Source of the DNA: Ceratodon purpureus
Taxonomy: Eukaryota > Streptophyta > Bryopsida > Pseudoditrichales > Ditrichaceae
Direction of reading: 5' to 3'
DNA: 64,000 nucleotides
Assembly: GCA_014871385.1 (NCBI GenBank)
Contig: CM026431.1
Coordinates: 5,121,089 to 5,185,088, forward strand
Part shown: in pieces, positions 1-9,968 of the stretch
How positions within the stretch are numbered: the stretch's first letter is position 1
Layout of the letters: each line of letters begins with the position of its first letter
Notes under the pieces: model-generated
Database searches by the model: none
What the model saw: the letters and a program-made list of their open reading frames with translations, nothing else
What the model was told of the DNA's origin: nothing
Made by a program: the position numbers and the translations under genes

Positions 1-166
1 GTGGATGAATACCAAAATTGATATTGATATCCCAAAACCTACAAAATACCCCCTCCCAAATTTCCACACCTCTAACAACATTCTTATATTGATTCAATCC
101 TCTACAACAACATATAACACAACCTTTCAGAATGCCATGCAAAACAAGCTTTAACTATGCATGAAA

Positions 167-412
167 TTAATACTTCATTTCAATACCTCCTCTTAGACGA
201 AGTACTACATGTAGAGTAGACTCCTTCTGGATGTTGTAGTGAGCCAAGGTATGCCCATCTTCTAATTGCCTATGAGCAAAGATCAAACGCTGCTGATTGG
301 GAGGAATGCCAATTTTATACTGAATTTTTGTCTTTACAGCATCGATGGTATCAAAGCTTTGAATCTCCAAGGTGATGGTGTTGCCAGTCAATGTTTTCAC
401 AAAGATTTGCAT
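167..412 (-). pseudogene. Divergent single ubiquitin-like coding frame
   Basis: The frame encodes 81 residues: a full 76-residue ubiquitin fold starting [10 protein letters not shown] and ending LRLRGG, plus a five-residue tail (IEMKY) before the stop. Compared with the near-invariant plant ubiquitin it carries about fourteen substitutions. K11 is Asn and K48 is Arg, while K6, K27, K29, K33 and K63 and the L8/I44/V70 hydrophobic patch are kept. Real ubiquitin genes tolerate almost no change, so this is either a decaying copy or a specialised ubiquitin-like modifier. Directly upstream on the same strand, and in frame with it, lies the last thiolase exon (520-558), so the open frame runs through a piece of a different gene. 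If the protein were made, the tail would need processing to expose GG. Ubiquitin ancestry is certain; function is doubtful. Confidence 0.75.
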
Positions 413-519
413 ACTACCCTTTAGCATCGGTTGGATTTTACTTATGTGTTTGGGCCTATGGCCAAACTGCAAAGTCAGAAATATGCTTGCAAACAAAGCT
501 ATTAATTCTACTCTGTAAC

Positions 520-1065
520 CGGATGAGCATTGCCTGTTGACGGTTCTCCGCACGGTCTCTGTTGCCACCACACAATTAGGCTGGTCAGACTCTAGACTTT
601 GCAACTAATTTTAGTCAGCTACAAAAGAAACTAAAAAATCATTCCGGATGGTTGGCTACAAAGTGGAAACTTAGATATTCAACGAGCTCAACTAAGAATC
701 CCACCTGGGAACCAAGCGAAGAATGCAGCCATGCGGCACTCATCAGCACGCTGTGCACCGGGAGCAAGGACAATCACAATGTCGCCCACTTCTGCAGCCT
801 TCACACCTGTTTTCTCAACGACAGCCTGCATCCAAAACTCGAGTTACTCCAACAGCTGCGACCAAACTACCAACCCTAGTAGACTTATGCTCAACTTCCT
901 GATCGACAGTAAGTGGCACAGGCATAACGAACATAACAGTAAAATTACAATGAGCTAATAAAGGTGGTAGAGCCTCTGACCCTAAGGACTGGTGCCAACA
1001 GGTCATGTGGGTAAGTGTCCTTGAAGCCCCCCCTCTTCGCTCTGCAAATTTCCATCCGGTATGCT
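520..1065 (-). pseudogene. Three-exon fragment of peroxisomal 3-ketoacyl-CoA thiolase (KAT/PED1 type)
   Basis: Three minus-strand blocks at 981-1065, 705-825 and 520-558 have AG acceptors and GT donors and join in one frame. They read AYRMEICRAKRGGFKDTYPH..., then AVVEKTGVKAAEVGDIV...LAPGAQRADECRMAAFFAWFP, then [14 protein letters not shown]. This is the N-terminal thiolase region, including the active-site cysteine motif (NRQCSSG), as in the plant peroxisomal enzyme that performs the last step of beta-oxidation. The family's GT before VLAPG is missing (a two-residue in-frame loss) and the PV after ETV is altered. No upstream targeting exon and none of the downstream two thirds of the enzyme follows; the next coding material is ubiquitin-like. 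Because introns are kept, this is a genomic duplication or capture rather than a retrocopy. Confidence 0.8.
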
Positions 1066-3108
1066 CTGCAACATGAAGCCGAACATGATTTCAACACTCT
1101 TTAAAACCGAGTTCTAAGAAGTGCCGCAAAATGGATTCAACACTAACACTCGATACGTCACTTCACCAATAGGTTGTCAACAAAGAGGGTACGACTACAA
1201 AGACAGAACTCAGTATTGAAGACTTCATAGCACTTACGCCACAACAACGACATCATCGAGGAAGTCGGAAGACCGCTGATAAGCTGCGCTATTGTTGGCG
1301 ATCGAAGACTGCAAGAGGAAAACACCACATATCAAGTGTGTGAACCATCAGCATCGACTTCAAAGGGTTAATTAATCAACGAAAATTCTCATTTGTCCAT
1401 TCTTGCATAAGTCAGGCTTAATTTCTCGTAATGGTAAAGAAAAGCAATGTCGTTTACAACCTTCTTCTACTTTATTCCCACTGCCATTGCCAGCAGACTC
1501 TTGGCCACTGCTTCCTTAGGCTGAAACTAAGCAAAGCAATTAAGAACAGTACAGCTTTAATTATTAATGTACTCAGTAAATGGCTCAAGCAATATCACAG
1601 TGTAGAGATAACCGAGTCTGAAATACTGAATTAATTCAGAAATATGAAACACAAATGTTGAGCTCTACAACAGCTACCTTGCTGTCTTTTTCCATCACAA
1701 GAGAACGGAGCCGTAAGTGAGTTGTCTCCACAATTATTCCCTTCGTTAAATAACACTCGTCGCTGCCCTGTACAAGACCCCGATGAATCAATAAGTAAAC
1801 AATAAAATGCCAGATCGATAGTACAGTACTTTCAATTATAAACAGTGAATAGACAAGCAGTGTTCAGCTACTAGAGCCTTTGTGGAGTAAAGAAGGTGCT
1901 CACACTTACTTGCAGTGTTCTAGATAATCTGTCCACGATGGCTTTCTGCACCAACAACGAACCGTTGGGAGAATATTAGGGAATGTGTTAGCTGGCTCGA
2001 AGGATTAATCAAAACTCTCATTTATCCATTCTTGGAGGAGTCACGCATGATTGCCGCTAATGGTAAAGAAAGGGTACATAAGTGAGTGCTTGGGTCATTG
2101 CATTGGTGTCATACCTTGAAGCTTTGCTCATTGACAACTATGGTGCTCACAATGAATGTTATCGCCATCACGAGTAGAGCCAAGTAGAACAGCTTCGTGA
2201 ACCAGACCAACTTCTTCAATTTGCTGCTGACAACTAGGCTTTTCCCTGACGGCTGTGTGATCAAAGAAGCGAATGGTTAACATGATTCTGTAAATAAATC
2301 ACGTTTTAAAATAGCAGCTAAAGGTATTAGCGTGAATCTCTACGATGGGTCCGTGGGCTTGGCAAGGCAACAAAAAATGCCATAACTGTCCTCAGGAAGT
2401 ATGCGAGGCAAAGCCTGTATTTTAAAGAAAAACAAAAACGAACAGAATTTATTCTCCTGCACAACGTAAGCTAACCCTCAAAGTGTCAAATGTACGAAGT
2501 GCAAAGATCCTTCTCGCTCTCTCTCTTGCCCGCCCTCACAACTTACTGAACTCGCTACAAAACAGATCCACTCACCGATACCAGAAACAAAAAACCCAAA
2601 CTGCACCGCTCAAAATCCTCACAATTCATTCACCCGTCACCCGTGAACTCAAAACCTACCACCTCCGATCACTTTCTGCTAAGGCAGCTGCTATTCCACT
2701 CACCCCGTGACTTTCTGCTCAACACCAAAGAGCTAAACCTTAGCTCAACAGCAAGCATGCTTCCCCTATTCCCCTCTCTCAACCCGAGAACCCTCGCCTC
2801 GGCACACAGGTGACGGAACTCACACAAAATAAAAAAAAAAAGACGCCCAATTCCCCAAAACCAGCTGTCAATTAGCCAAAGCCATGCTCCAGCAGTCTTG
2901 TCAAGTTCTACAACTCAATTCATGAATCTCAAGTTATTCCAAGCACAAGAACAATGATCGTGCTGTATCAACAATTCCTTTCAAAGCATTAACTCACAGC
3001 GTCCACAATAGAAACAAAAAACTATAATCCAACAATACTCATAACAACAACAGAGGATACTGTTAGGTCTTTCCAGATGCCAAACTAGGTCAAGAGGAAG
3101 CACTAATT
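1066..3108. other. No supportable gene
   Basis: About 2 kb of moderately AT-rich DNA. I found only short frames with no recognisable product. A diverged direct repeat (listed separately) is the only structure seen. Confidence 0.5.
1365..2072. repeat. Pair of ~75 bp diverged direct repeats
   Basis: The stretches 1365-1444 and 2001-2072 share the order GGATTAATC, CTCATTTGTCCATTCTTG and TAATGGTAAAGAAA with small gaps between. The copies are about 635 bp apart in the same orientation, suggesting an old local duplication. Confidence 0.6.
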
Positions 3109-4149
3109 CTAAATGCGCCTTCGATTTCTGAGGCTGAAGCAAACAATAGAATCGATCCATTGACTGCTGCTAGAGTCCAATACCTTGTCATAGAAGCCCC
3201 CGCCATACGATGACTTTCCTGCTTGAGCTCGCACTACTGGATCCTGCACAGTACAAACAAACTCAATCACCTCCACATCTGCCAAAACCATCCATTGAAA
3301 TTGGATTGGAGAGTAATCCAATACAGATCACTCCACATTGAGTTCTTCAACAATAGTACGATTACGCTGTTTCACGGAGACACACAAACAGGCCATCACG
3401 AGCTCACTGATATTCTTGAGAGAACAGGCTCTGCCAATGTGAACTCGTTCGCCACGATATTCGCCAAAACTCAACTCCAAGTAGCGTAAGGGTTTCTTGG
3501 TACACATGTATTCTAATGCAAAATGAAAACTGCTTTGCGCAGAGGCTGTCTCAGGATAACCTAAAACCACGAAAAATGTAATAGATCACGGTTTAACTCC
3601 TTTCAGCTCTGGATGCTTGCAAGATTTCATACCGTAGCCCTTGGTTTTGCATAAGGAATCCAGTTCCACCACGACATTTTCGAATCATCACAGACAGCAA
3701 GAAAAATCACAATCCAGCACAATATCAAAGCGACAGTACACTGACAGAAAAAGGATTCACAGAAAAAAGAACCCAAACCAGAGAAGAGAAGCCTGGAAGG
3801 GAAGGGAATCACATAGGTTAACATTACTTACTTACACAATGTTATAAGAAACTCTCAACTTTGAGGGTTAGCTTACGTCTGATAAACATTCTCCTGCACA
3901 AGCCGACCTTGCATTCATAGCTGGAAGCACAATAACAGTGGCAACAACTTCGTGGCAGAGACCACCGATTGCCAGGTAGAGGAAGTAGGTCACATTGATT
4001 TTACAGCCTCTTAATTCGGCTACCTTGACAGACAGATAATATGGTTGAGGTATGACTTCCAATATTAGAGGGAGGAAGGGTTGAGGTGTGAACGTTAACG
4101 TACCGAAGGTGTAAACATTGGCAATATCACAGGCGTTTGCTTGAGCCAT
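3109..4149 (-). other. Exon-like coding fragments of an unidentified gene
   Basis: Several minus-strand blocks have good splice signals. 4104-4149 starts MAQANACDIANVYTF with a GTACGT donor. 3644-3695 reads MSWWNWIPYAKPRAT with a GTATGA donor. A block opening at 3560 after TTTTAG reads GYPETASAQSSFHFALEYM and continues about 60 residues. A block near 3255-3170 reads DPVVRAQAGKSSYGGGFYD. The pieces are protein-like, but I cannot name the family or prove they form one transcript. Given the thiolase and ubiquitin pieces next door, they may be another captured fragment; a real intron-rich gene is the alternative. Confidence 0.35.
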
Positions 4150-4657
4150 TTGCCTAATGCTTGCGACATTGTCCCAGCTTTCAGATATGATTCAACCAAA
4201 ACTGATTCAACTAAAGAGTCCCAATCTCGACTGCAACTTCCCTCGAACCCTCCGAGTCCACAAACCAGTCCACCGCTCAAACCACCGAACCAGCAAGAGA
4301 ATTTTCTTTTTAATTCAAACACCGGACACTCGACCAGCTAGTCTCGACTCCTTCACCCGGCTGCTGCAGCCCTTCACCAAATCTCCCACCATTGACCTCC
4401 TCTCGATCTTCCTCTACCGAGCAGTCCACAACCAGCCACCGCTGCTCCTCTTCTTTCGACCACAGAAACCCAGCGAATCTCCAAGCAAATCAGCAACCAA
4501 AACTGAGAGCCGAATGCGCATGCAGCCGCTTCTCCTGACCTCAGCCTTCCCCGACACAATCACCGCTCGTCACCAAAACTGCACTAGTCGAGAACCGCAC
4601 ACAATGCAGAGAGGGGGGAGTGAGAACTCACACCCCTGCGACGGCTGCGGCGGCACC

Positions 4658-4772
4658 AACTAACCTAACCTAATCCCCTCTAACCTAACCCCCTCTAACC
4701 TAACCCCTAACCTAATCCCCTCTAACTATGCCGATCCCCTAACCTAATCCCCTCTAACCGAACCCCCTCGAA
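4658..4772. repeat. CCTAA-rich minisatellite, telomere-like in flavour
   Basis: Irregular tandem units of CCTAACC, TAATCCCCTC and TAACCTAACCCC. It resembles degenerate CCCTAAA-type telomeric repeats but is not a perfect telomere array. It lies just upstream of the minus-strand exon-like fragment at 4149. Confidence 0.75.
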
Positions 4773-4789
4773 GATCATGTGTCAGAATA

Positions 4790-4862
4790 CCTTAGATGTA
4801 ACAAAAACAAAAATATTTTCGGTGTATCATAATACCTTAGATGTACCAAAAACAAAAATATT
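4790..4862. repeat. Short tandem duplication
   Basis: The segment AATACCTTAGATGTA(A/C)CAAAAACAAAAATATT occurs twice, about 48 bp apart, within this block. Confidence 0.7.
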
Positions 4863-5409
4863 GATAAGTCTTCCAAGATCATATGCACATCCTTTTCACC
4901 AAGTTCCTTGGATGTCCCGAATCTCTGCAGGCCCTGGATGATGGAAGACTAGAGGCATGTAAAGTTACTCAACTAAGCCACAAATTCAGAAAACCAGAAA
5001 TAGTATGGAGAACTCTCTTCCAAATCCAAATTCCGCTTAAGTGCAAGGATAAAACTAAAATCTCTGGAAATGGTTGATAAATAGTCACCTTTAAATTTGC
5101 ATGTGGAGGAGAATGAGATACAGTTTATGTGATGGAAAGTGATGAAAGAAAGGCTGCGAGAGCAAACCAAAATTACTCCCTATTCCCAACCAAGCATCTT
5201 TGCCATCACACTCTCTACAGAATCAGCATCTTCGTAGTTCAGAGATTATTCAGAAATGTCAAGGCGGCCGGGTTTTCAATAATCACAAACAAGGGATTTG
5301 GTCATGAGGAATTACTAAAAGCATAGTTAAACTGTAATTCCAGTGATGAAAATTCCAAGGTTTTTAGCAAAATATTTGAAGCACTTCAAAATCATTGAAA
5401 GTTTGAAAA

Positions 5410-5612
5410 TTAGAATTGGAAGATTGAAAATCATACATGGAAGATTGAAAATCATAAATGGAAGATTGAAAATCATAAATGGAAAGTCAAAGATCATATA
5501 TAGATATGGGGTGCATAGACCAAACTCTCCTCTTTGAAAACCAAAAAATGAAAATTAAAGATCCAAAAATGAAAATTGAAGATTTAAAAATGAAAATTGA
5601 AGATCCATAAAT
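5410..5612. repeat. Two adjacent A/G-rich minisatellites
   Basis: Around 5410-5490 a 20-bp unit (GGAAGATTGAAAATCATAAA type) repeats about four times. Around 5535-5612 a related unit (AAAATGAAAATTGAAGAT type) repeats three to four times. Coding frames through them are simple-sequence artefacts. Confidence 0.8.
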
Positions 5613-6449
5613 GATTTTATAGAACATATCTTCATGAAATACCTATATAAGTAAAATCAAGTCTTCAAATATATTCATAGTAAAACATATCAATCTTCAA
5701 ATATGTTTAAGTCTTCAAATATATTCATAAATAAGCTTTTTCATCATGCCCCCCCTGCCTTGAAGTTAGTGAGGAGTGGTCTTTGTTTTTTTGGCCAAAA
5801 CAAAAATAAGAGAGTCTAATGCAACGTTTTTAAGTCATGTTATCAAGATTTGATTAGACCCCTTTATATTGAAAGAATGGTACATGTTGACTGTTGACAT
5901 AAGTACATTTCTGTTTACAAAGTAATATCTAGGTAAAATAAATGTGAACAAGTAATGTCATGTCTTCAATGAACTTGGCATATGCTAAACACTAGTAGTC
6001 CTACATATATGATGTTTCTAAGAAGAAATTACAATGTTTTTGTTACATAGTCACCTTTGAAAAGAGTTCTACTGTTTTCTCCATGTATAGGGTACTTTGT
6101 CATAAGTATTATATTGACGTAACAAATCATGCGATGTATGACATAATATGACAATTCAATACTCTAATAATAATCAAATCAAGTAGGTATGTGAGAGGTC
6201 AATAAGTCTGACACCAAGTGAGTGATAATCGTAATCCAGGTAGCCAAATATTGTGTTTTCCGATCCTCTTCATTATTGTCTATGTGATTCGTCCAGAACA
6301 GTGTACGCTTCTTTTTGAGGTGGAAGACCTCCATCCATTGAAGAGCGCTATTGTCCTAAAATTGGCAAAAACAGTCCAAGTCAATTCAAATACTTCAACT
6401 GCAAGTTTCAAAGTAACTAAAGATGTAGGGAACACAGTGTAGAGCTCAC
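5613..6449. other. AT-rich DNA, no gene seen
   Basis: No supported coding region. Possible further 3' exons of the minus-strand gene to the right could lie here but cannot be defined. Confidence 0.5.
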
Positions 6450-6567
6450 CAGCATGAGCAGAATTAACATCCTCGTGGGAACTGTCAGGGGGATAATCGG
6501 AAGAGTCGCTCTCTGAAAGCACTTCTCTGTCCTCTTTAGAGCATCTCACTGTGGGGTTGGACCCAAT
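6450..6567 (-). CDS. Acidic Ser/Asp-rich exon, probably part of the left-arm gene
   Basis: The acceptor GAAG is followed by a frame reading IGSNPTVRCSKEDREVLSES and then a Ser/Asp/His-rich stretch to a GTGAGC donor. It joins in phase 0 with the exon at 6877-7011. Its acidic SDSSDYPPDSS segment resembles in character the acidic first exon of the transposase-like gene at 21167. I cannot assign a function. The link to the exons at 7.5-14.1 kb is inferred from strand and proximity. Confidence 0.45.
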
Positions 6568-6876
6568 CTTCAAAACGACAATTCAGTACATCAAACAGTG
6601 TAGAGCAAGAGTGTCCCCGTTTATATTTGTTAATAAAATTGAAGTAAAAGTTGCATGACCTAGAATGAATGAGAGACCGTCGGATGTGACTGTGCAGTGT
6701 GTATCTCAAACACATGAACTATACCGACGTGTGACACGGGTTTGGATTACAATAGTACTTAAAAATGGTGACTTCTGGGCCAAAACAATTAATAAATGAT
6801 TTGGAATTGGATGTTGAACATGGTTGAAGATCCTTAAAAATACGAGTCATGCCAACACCATATTCACTTCTCTTAC

Positions 6877-7011
6877 CTGAGTAACCCCTCGAATTTTTAG
6901 CAGTGGTAAAGAAGTTTGAAAATTTGCTGGATTAGAGAGCAATGAAGGGAATTTGGGATTATTTCCAACAATCAAATTATTCAGCATGCACTCTCCCGTC
7001 GTGTTGTGAAC
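6877..7011 (-). CDS. 45-codon internal exon, probably part of the left-arm gene
   Basis: A well-formed exon with acceptor TTATTCAG and donor CAG|GTAAGAG, exactly 45 codons, phase 0 on both sides. It starts VHNTTGECMLNNLIVGNN and ends LPLLKIRGVTQ. The clean splice sites and open frame argue for a real exon. I do not recognise the sequence. Confidence 0.5.
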
Positions 7012-7494
7012 CTGAATAAGAAAACAGTCACTTTGAAATAAGAGCTCTCATTGTACATTAAAAAGGCCGGATATTTCATTAAGTTTGTAAAACATTTACA
7101 TTGGTATATATAGTTCACATCTTATCAAAGATTGTACCGTGTTAAATGCCCTCTTTGGACTTCTAAATGATGGGCGAGTTGTATGTCAAAAAATCCCAAT
7201 CATACCTAATTCCTCGTATATACTCCTCAAAAAAGTGTGTAGAACTAGAATAGGGGGTGGAAAACTCGTCTACAAAGTATACTAAAATGAAGGGGGGCAC
7301 GTCCACCTACGGAAAAATAATGATTGTTTGCAAAACTATCAAAGCTCTCAAAACATTGTTTGCCAGGTGGATTAGCCTATATGGGAAAAAATGTTCACAA
7401 ATGTTCACAAAGACTATCAAAGTTGTCAAGACGCATGGAGTAGTATAGTACGACCTCTTTGAGCACCCTCTTGAACTACAAAATCCTCTCAAAC
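7012..7494. other. Intron-like or intergenic DNA, nothing definable
   Basis: AT-rich with only short chance frames. It may be intronic between the exons at 6877-7011 and 7495-7583. Confidence 0.4.
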
Positions 7495-7583
7495 CTAGAT
7501 CACTGCAATAGAGTTGATGCGGAGTCCTTGTTTCTCATATCCACCTGGCTGGGTACGTCCGTTACATCTATTCCGGATGGTAC
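7495..7583 (-). CDS. Candidate terminal exon of left-arm gene
   Basis: Acceptor AAACAG at 7584 is followed by a frame that joins the preceding exon in phase 1. It reads GTIRNRCNGRTQPGGYEKQG and stops at 7495-7497. An alternative donor (CAG|GTGGAT, near 7545) in another frame could instead join the exon at 6877-7011 in phase 0, so the 3' structure is not settled. Alternative splicing between two C termini is possible. Confidence 0.4.
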
Positions 7584-7642
7584 CTGTTTGGAGGAAATAG
7601 GTATTAGCAACAAGCTGATAACAAACGGGCGAATCTAATTAC

Positions 7643-8807
7643 CTTGTTTACCATCAAACTGACTTAGTAGGAGAGGATCGGGTGTACATGGGACAACTTC
7701 GGGTTCACGTTCTATGAAGATGGGACTCACCAGTAGGATAGATGGATCTGGAATCACAAGCGCAGTTGAGGCAGGAATAACAGGCGGTGGAACTATTGGA
7801 GATCCTGCATTTGAGATACCAGAGTGAATCTCTGAACGGTTACCAGGTCTGGATGATGGCTCAGAGAAAGGAAATGGCACACGGCCAGCATGAAAATCAT
7901 CATATATGGCCTTTAGGAGATCCTGCTTTGACTCAGCAAACTTCTTGTTCACACGCTCAGTTAACTCCACATCAATCTCGGCTTTCCGCTTTCTCATCCA
8001 CCGCTCTTCAACAAGTTCAGTCTTGACGTCACGGAAAATCTCTGCTTCCAAGCTCGAAGGCGGGAGTGGGAAGGACGCGCTACCAGGCCCAGAAGATGTT
8101 GGCTGCAACGGAGTTGGCACTAGAAGAGGCTCCGGGTCTGGCTTCTCGGGCTGAACGATCACTGGGCAATGAATGAGGCCAGCCCTATTGACCGCTCTGG
8201 TACCCTTTCTTGGCAACACGCAGTTGTATTTCCGCAATAGCCTCGCACGAACAACTTCGTCCTCATCGTCAGAGGAGGAGTCTCCGTTAAGGAGAATTCG
8301 AGGGGGGGGAGGCTTGGCAAATTTCTGAAGGAACAGTTGATTTTCCCTTTCTCGCTCCTCCGCCTCCTTGGCACGCTTCTTGACAAGCTTCTCGTCTTCC
8401 GCTCTCCACGCCTCCTCGGCCAGTCTTGCCTCTTCACGCTCGGGTATTGCAACGTCCTCTGCAACAGACGGCTTTCCTGGAGGCATAGCACAAACAGTGG
8501 AACTCAGAAGCTGTCCATCCCCTTCCTGATCCATGTGCATAGCGTCGGGAGTTGGCTGCGATTGTTGTGTTTCAGGGACGTTGGGAGCATCATGGGGCAC
8601 GGGCTCCTCAGTTACACGTTCCTCAGTAAGCGTCCTCTGGTCCTTCTCAACAAACACCGGGGAGGCATCGACTGGTCCGAGGTTGCACTCGTCAACATCC
8701 ATTATATCCTTGTGGAGACTCGGGACATCTACGACAGCCTCCTTGGGGGAAGATATAGCAGGAAAAATTAACTTTCGCACTTGAGCAGGTTCGGAAGTCT
8801 GATCTCC
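7643..8807 (-). CDS. Charged, coiled-coil/Pro-rich region of left-arm protein
   Basis: A long open block of about 388 codons. The first third is acidic and Pro/Glu-rich. It is followed by a strongly charged helical stretch (EEARLAEEAWRAEDEKLVKK and onwards, probable coiled coil), then SSSDDEDE, then Pro-rich linkers and a second charged helix (ERWMRKRKAEIDVELTERV). It ends at CAAG|GTAATT. No catalytic domain is visible; the composition suits a scaffold or nucleic-acid-associated tail. It is out of frame with the next upstream block, which stops at 8829. Either a small intron (several GT sites, AG at CCCGCAG near 8808) joins them, or a frameshift has broken the gene. Confidence 0.55.
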
Positions 8808-8828
8808 TGCTGCGGGCAAGACAACCGC

Positions 8829-9788
8829 TCAAGCTCCAGGCACGGAGTCTGAAGAAGTGGCGACGGCGGCCTCTCCATCCAAGGTAAGCGTCTCCTGTGA
8901 TGCGTGCTGCAACAGAGTTGCAGGGGTCTTGATTCCGACCCCAGCAATCTCTGCTGCAAGCAATTGTGGGGTAACCGAAGCGGAGTCGTTCATGGCGGTC
9001 AATCCTCCCGGTTCTTGCGTACGAGGTTGACGCTGTGCCATCTCAATCACTACCTCCTCCTGAGATGAAAGTAGCTCCGAAGCACCGCAAGGTTGCCTGC
9101 GGCTTTGACGTTGCTCGTCACGGCGCTTCTTCTCACCCTCGAGAGCTCTCAGAGCTTGCGCTTGCACCGCTGCGGCTCTGTCAGACCGTGTTTGGACCCT
9201 AGACTCTCTCTCTTCAGATTCCTCAAAATGCTCCTTCCCCTTCTCCGATGTGTGACTCCGACTAGAGACATCGTTCATATCTCCTTCATCTTCGGACCAA
9301 CCCTTTTCTTCAAACTCGTCTCCGACGTCACTTGCAGAGCAGTGCGGGGAACAGACGTCGTTGTCTTTGGAGTAAGAATGCGTACTGAGAATGTCGTCAT
9401 CGCTCTTTGAGGGCGCTGTAGGGTTTGATCTCTCGGGACACGCTGAGGCTGCGGTGTGTGTGGCTTGCATGTCAGCAGCTGGAGAATGAAGACCTGGCGT
9501 CTCCTGAGTGGATACGGTACCAGCCACGCTTGTCTGAGACAACCTAAGGCTTTGAGGGTCATCCTCTGTGTAAAATCCGCCCAGTCTAACATTTGGGTGA
9601 ATTTCGTAGTTCACTAAAATCTGGGTATGCATAGGGTCATACTGGTCAACCTTATCACCGACCATGTTATCTTTTGCAGGGAGATAGTAAGTCCGCCAGA
9701 GAGAGGGGGCTTCGGTCACGGCCTTGCTAAGAATCTTTGCAGACCGTTCACTTATTGACTCGAAGGAGATGGTATTACGCTTCATCAT
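8829..9788 (-). CDS. Acidic low-complexity region of left-arm protein
   Basis: The exon begins after CCGCAG (alternatively after TACTAAG slightly upstream) and joins the previous exon, which ends ...LMACR, in phase 0. The first ~60 residues (MMKRNTISFESISERSAKIL and on) look globular. The rest is Ser/Asp/Glu-rich with a basic RRDEQRQSRRQ patch, probably disordered. The frame closes with TGA at 8829, only a few bases before the next open block. Confidence 0.55.
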   Translation of the reverse strand: MMKRNTISFESISERSAKILSKAVTEAPSLWRTYYLPAKDNMVGDKVDQYDPMHTQILVNYEIHPNVRLGGFYTEDDPQSLRLSQTSVAGTVSTQETPGLHSPAADMQATHTAASACPERSNPTAPSKSDDDILSTHSYSKDNDVCSPHCSASDVGDEFEEKGWSEDEGDMNDVSSRSHTSEKGKEHFEESEERESRVQTRSDRAAAVQAQALRALEGEKKRRDEQRQSRRQPCGASELLSSQEEVVIEMAQRQPRTQEPGGLTAMNDSASVTPQLLAAEIAGVGIKTPATLLQHASQETLTLDGEAAVATSSDSVPGA

Positions 9789-9889
9789 CTGCGGGACAAT
9801 CATTTCTTAGTAACCAAGAGAAAACAACAATTGCAAAGCCATTGTCGGATTTAAATTATTGCGATACAAAAACCTAACGGAATTAAATT

Positions 9890-9903
9890 CGAACTTAAGT
9901 TCG
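9890..9903. repeat. Palindrome copy 1
   Basis: CGAACTTAAGTTCG is a perfect 14-bp palindrome in the 180-bp intron between left-arm exons, with TAAG on the right flank. Confidence 0.8.
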
Positions 9904-9968
9904 TAAGCTGTGACGATTGTTATAGTCTGGCTTAGGAAAAATGAGTAGGGAGGACATTCAGGACATAC

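Noticed and set aside
4157..4663. 168-codon plus-strand frame
   Set aside because: Pro/Ser/Thr-rich translation of a pyrimidine-rich upstream region; no domain, and overlapping frames are similar in quality.
9093..9410. Plus-strand frames across the 8.8-9.8 kb region
   Set aside because: Shadows of the acidic minus-strand exon.
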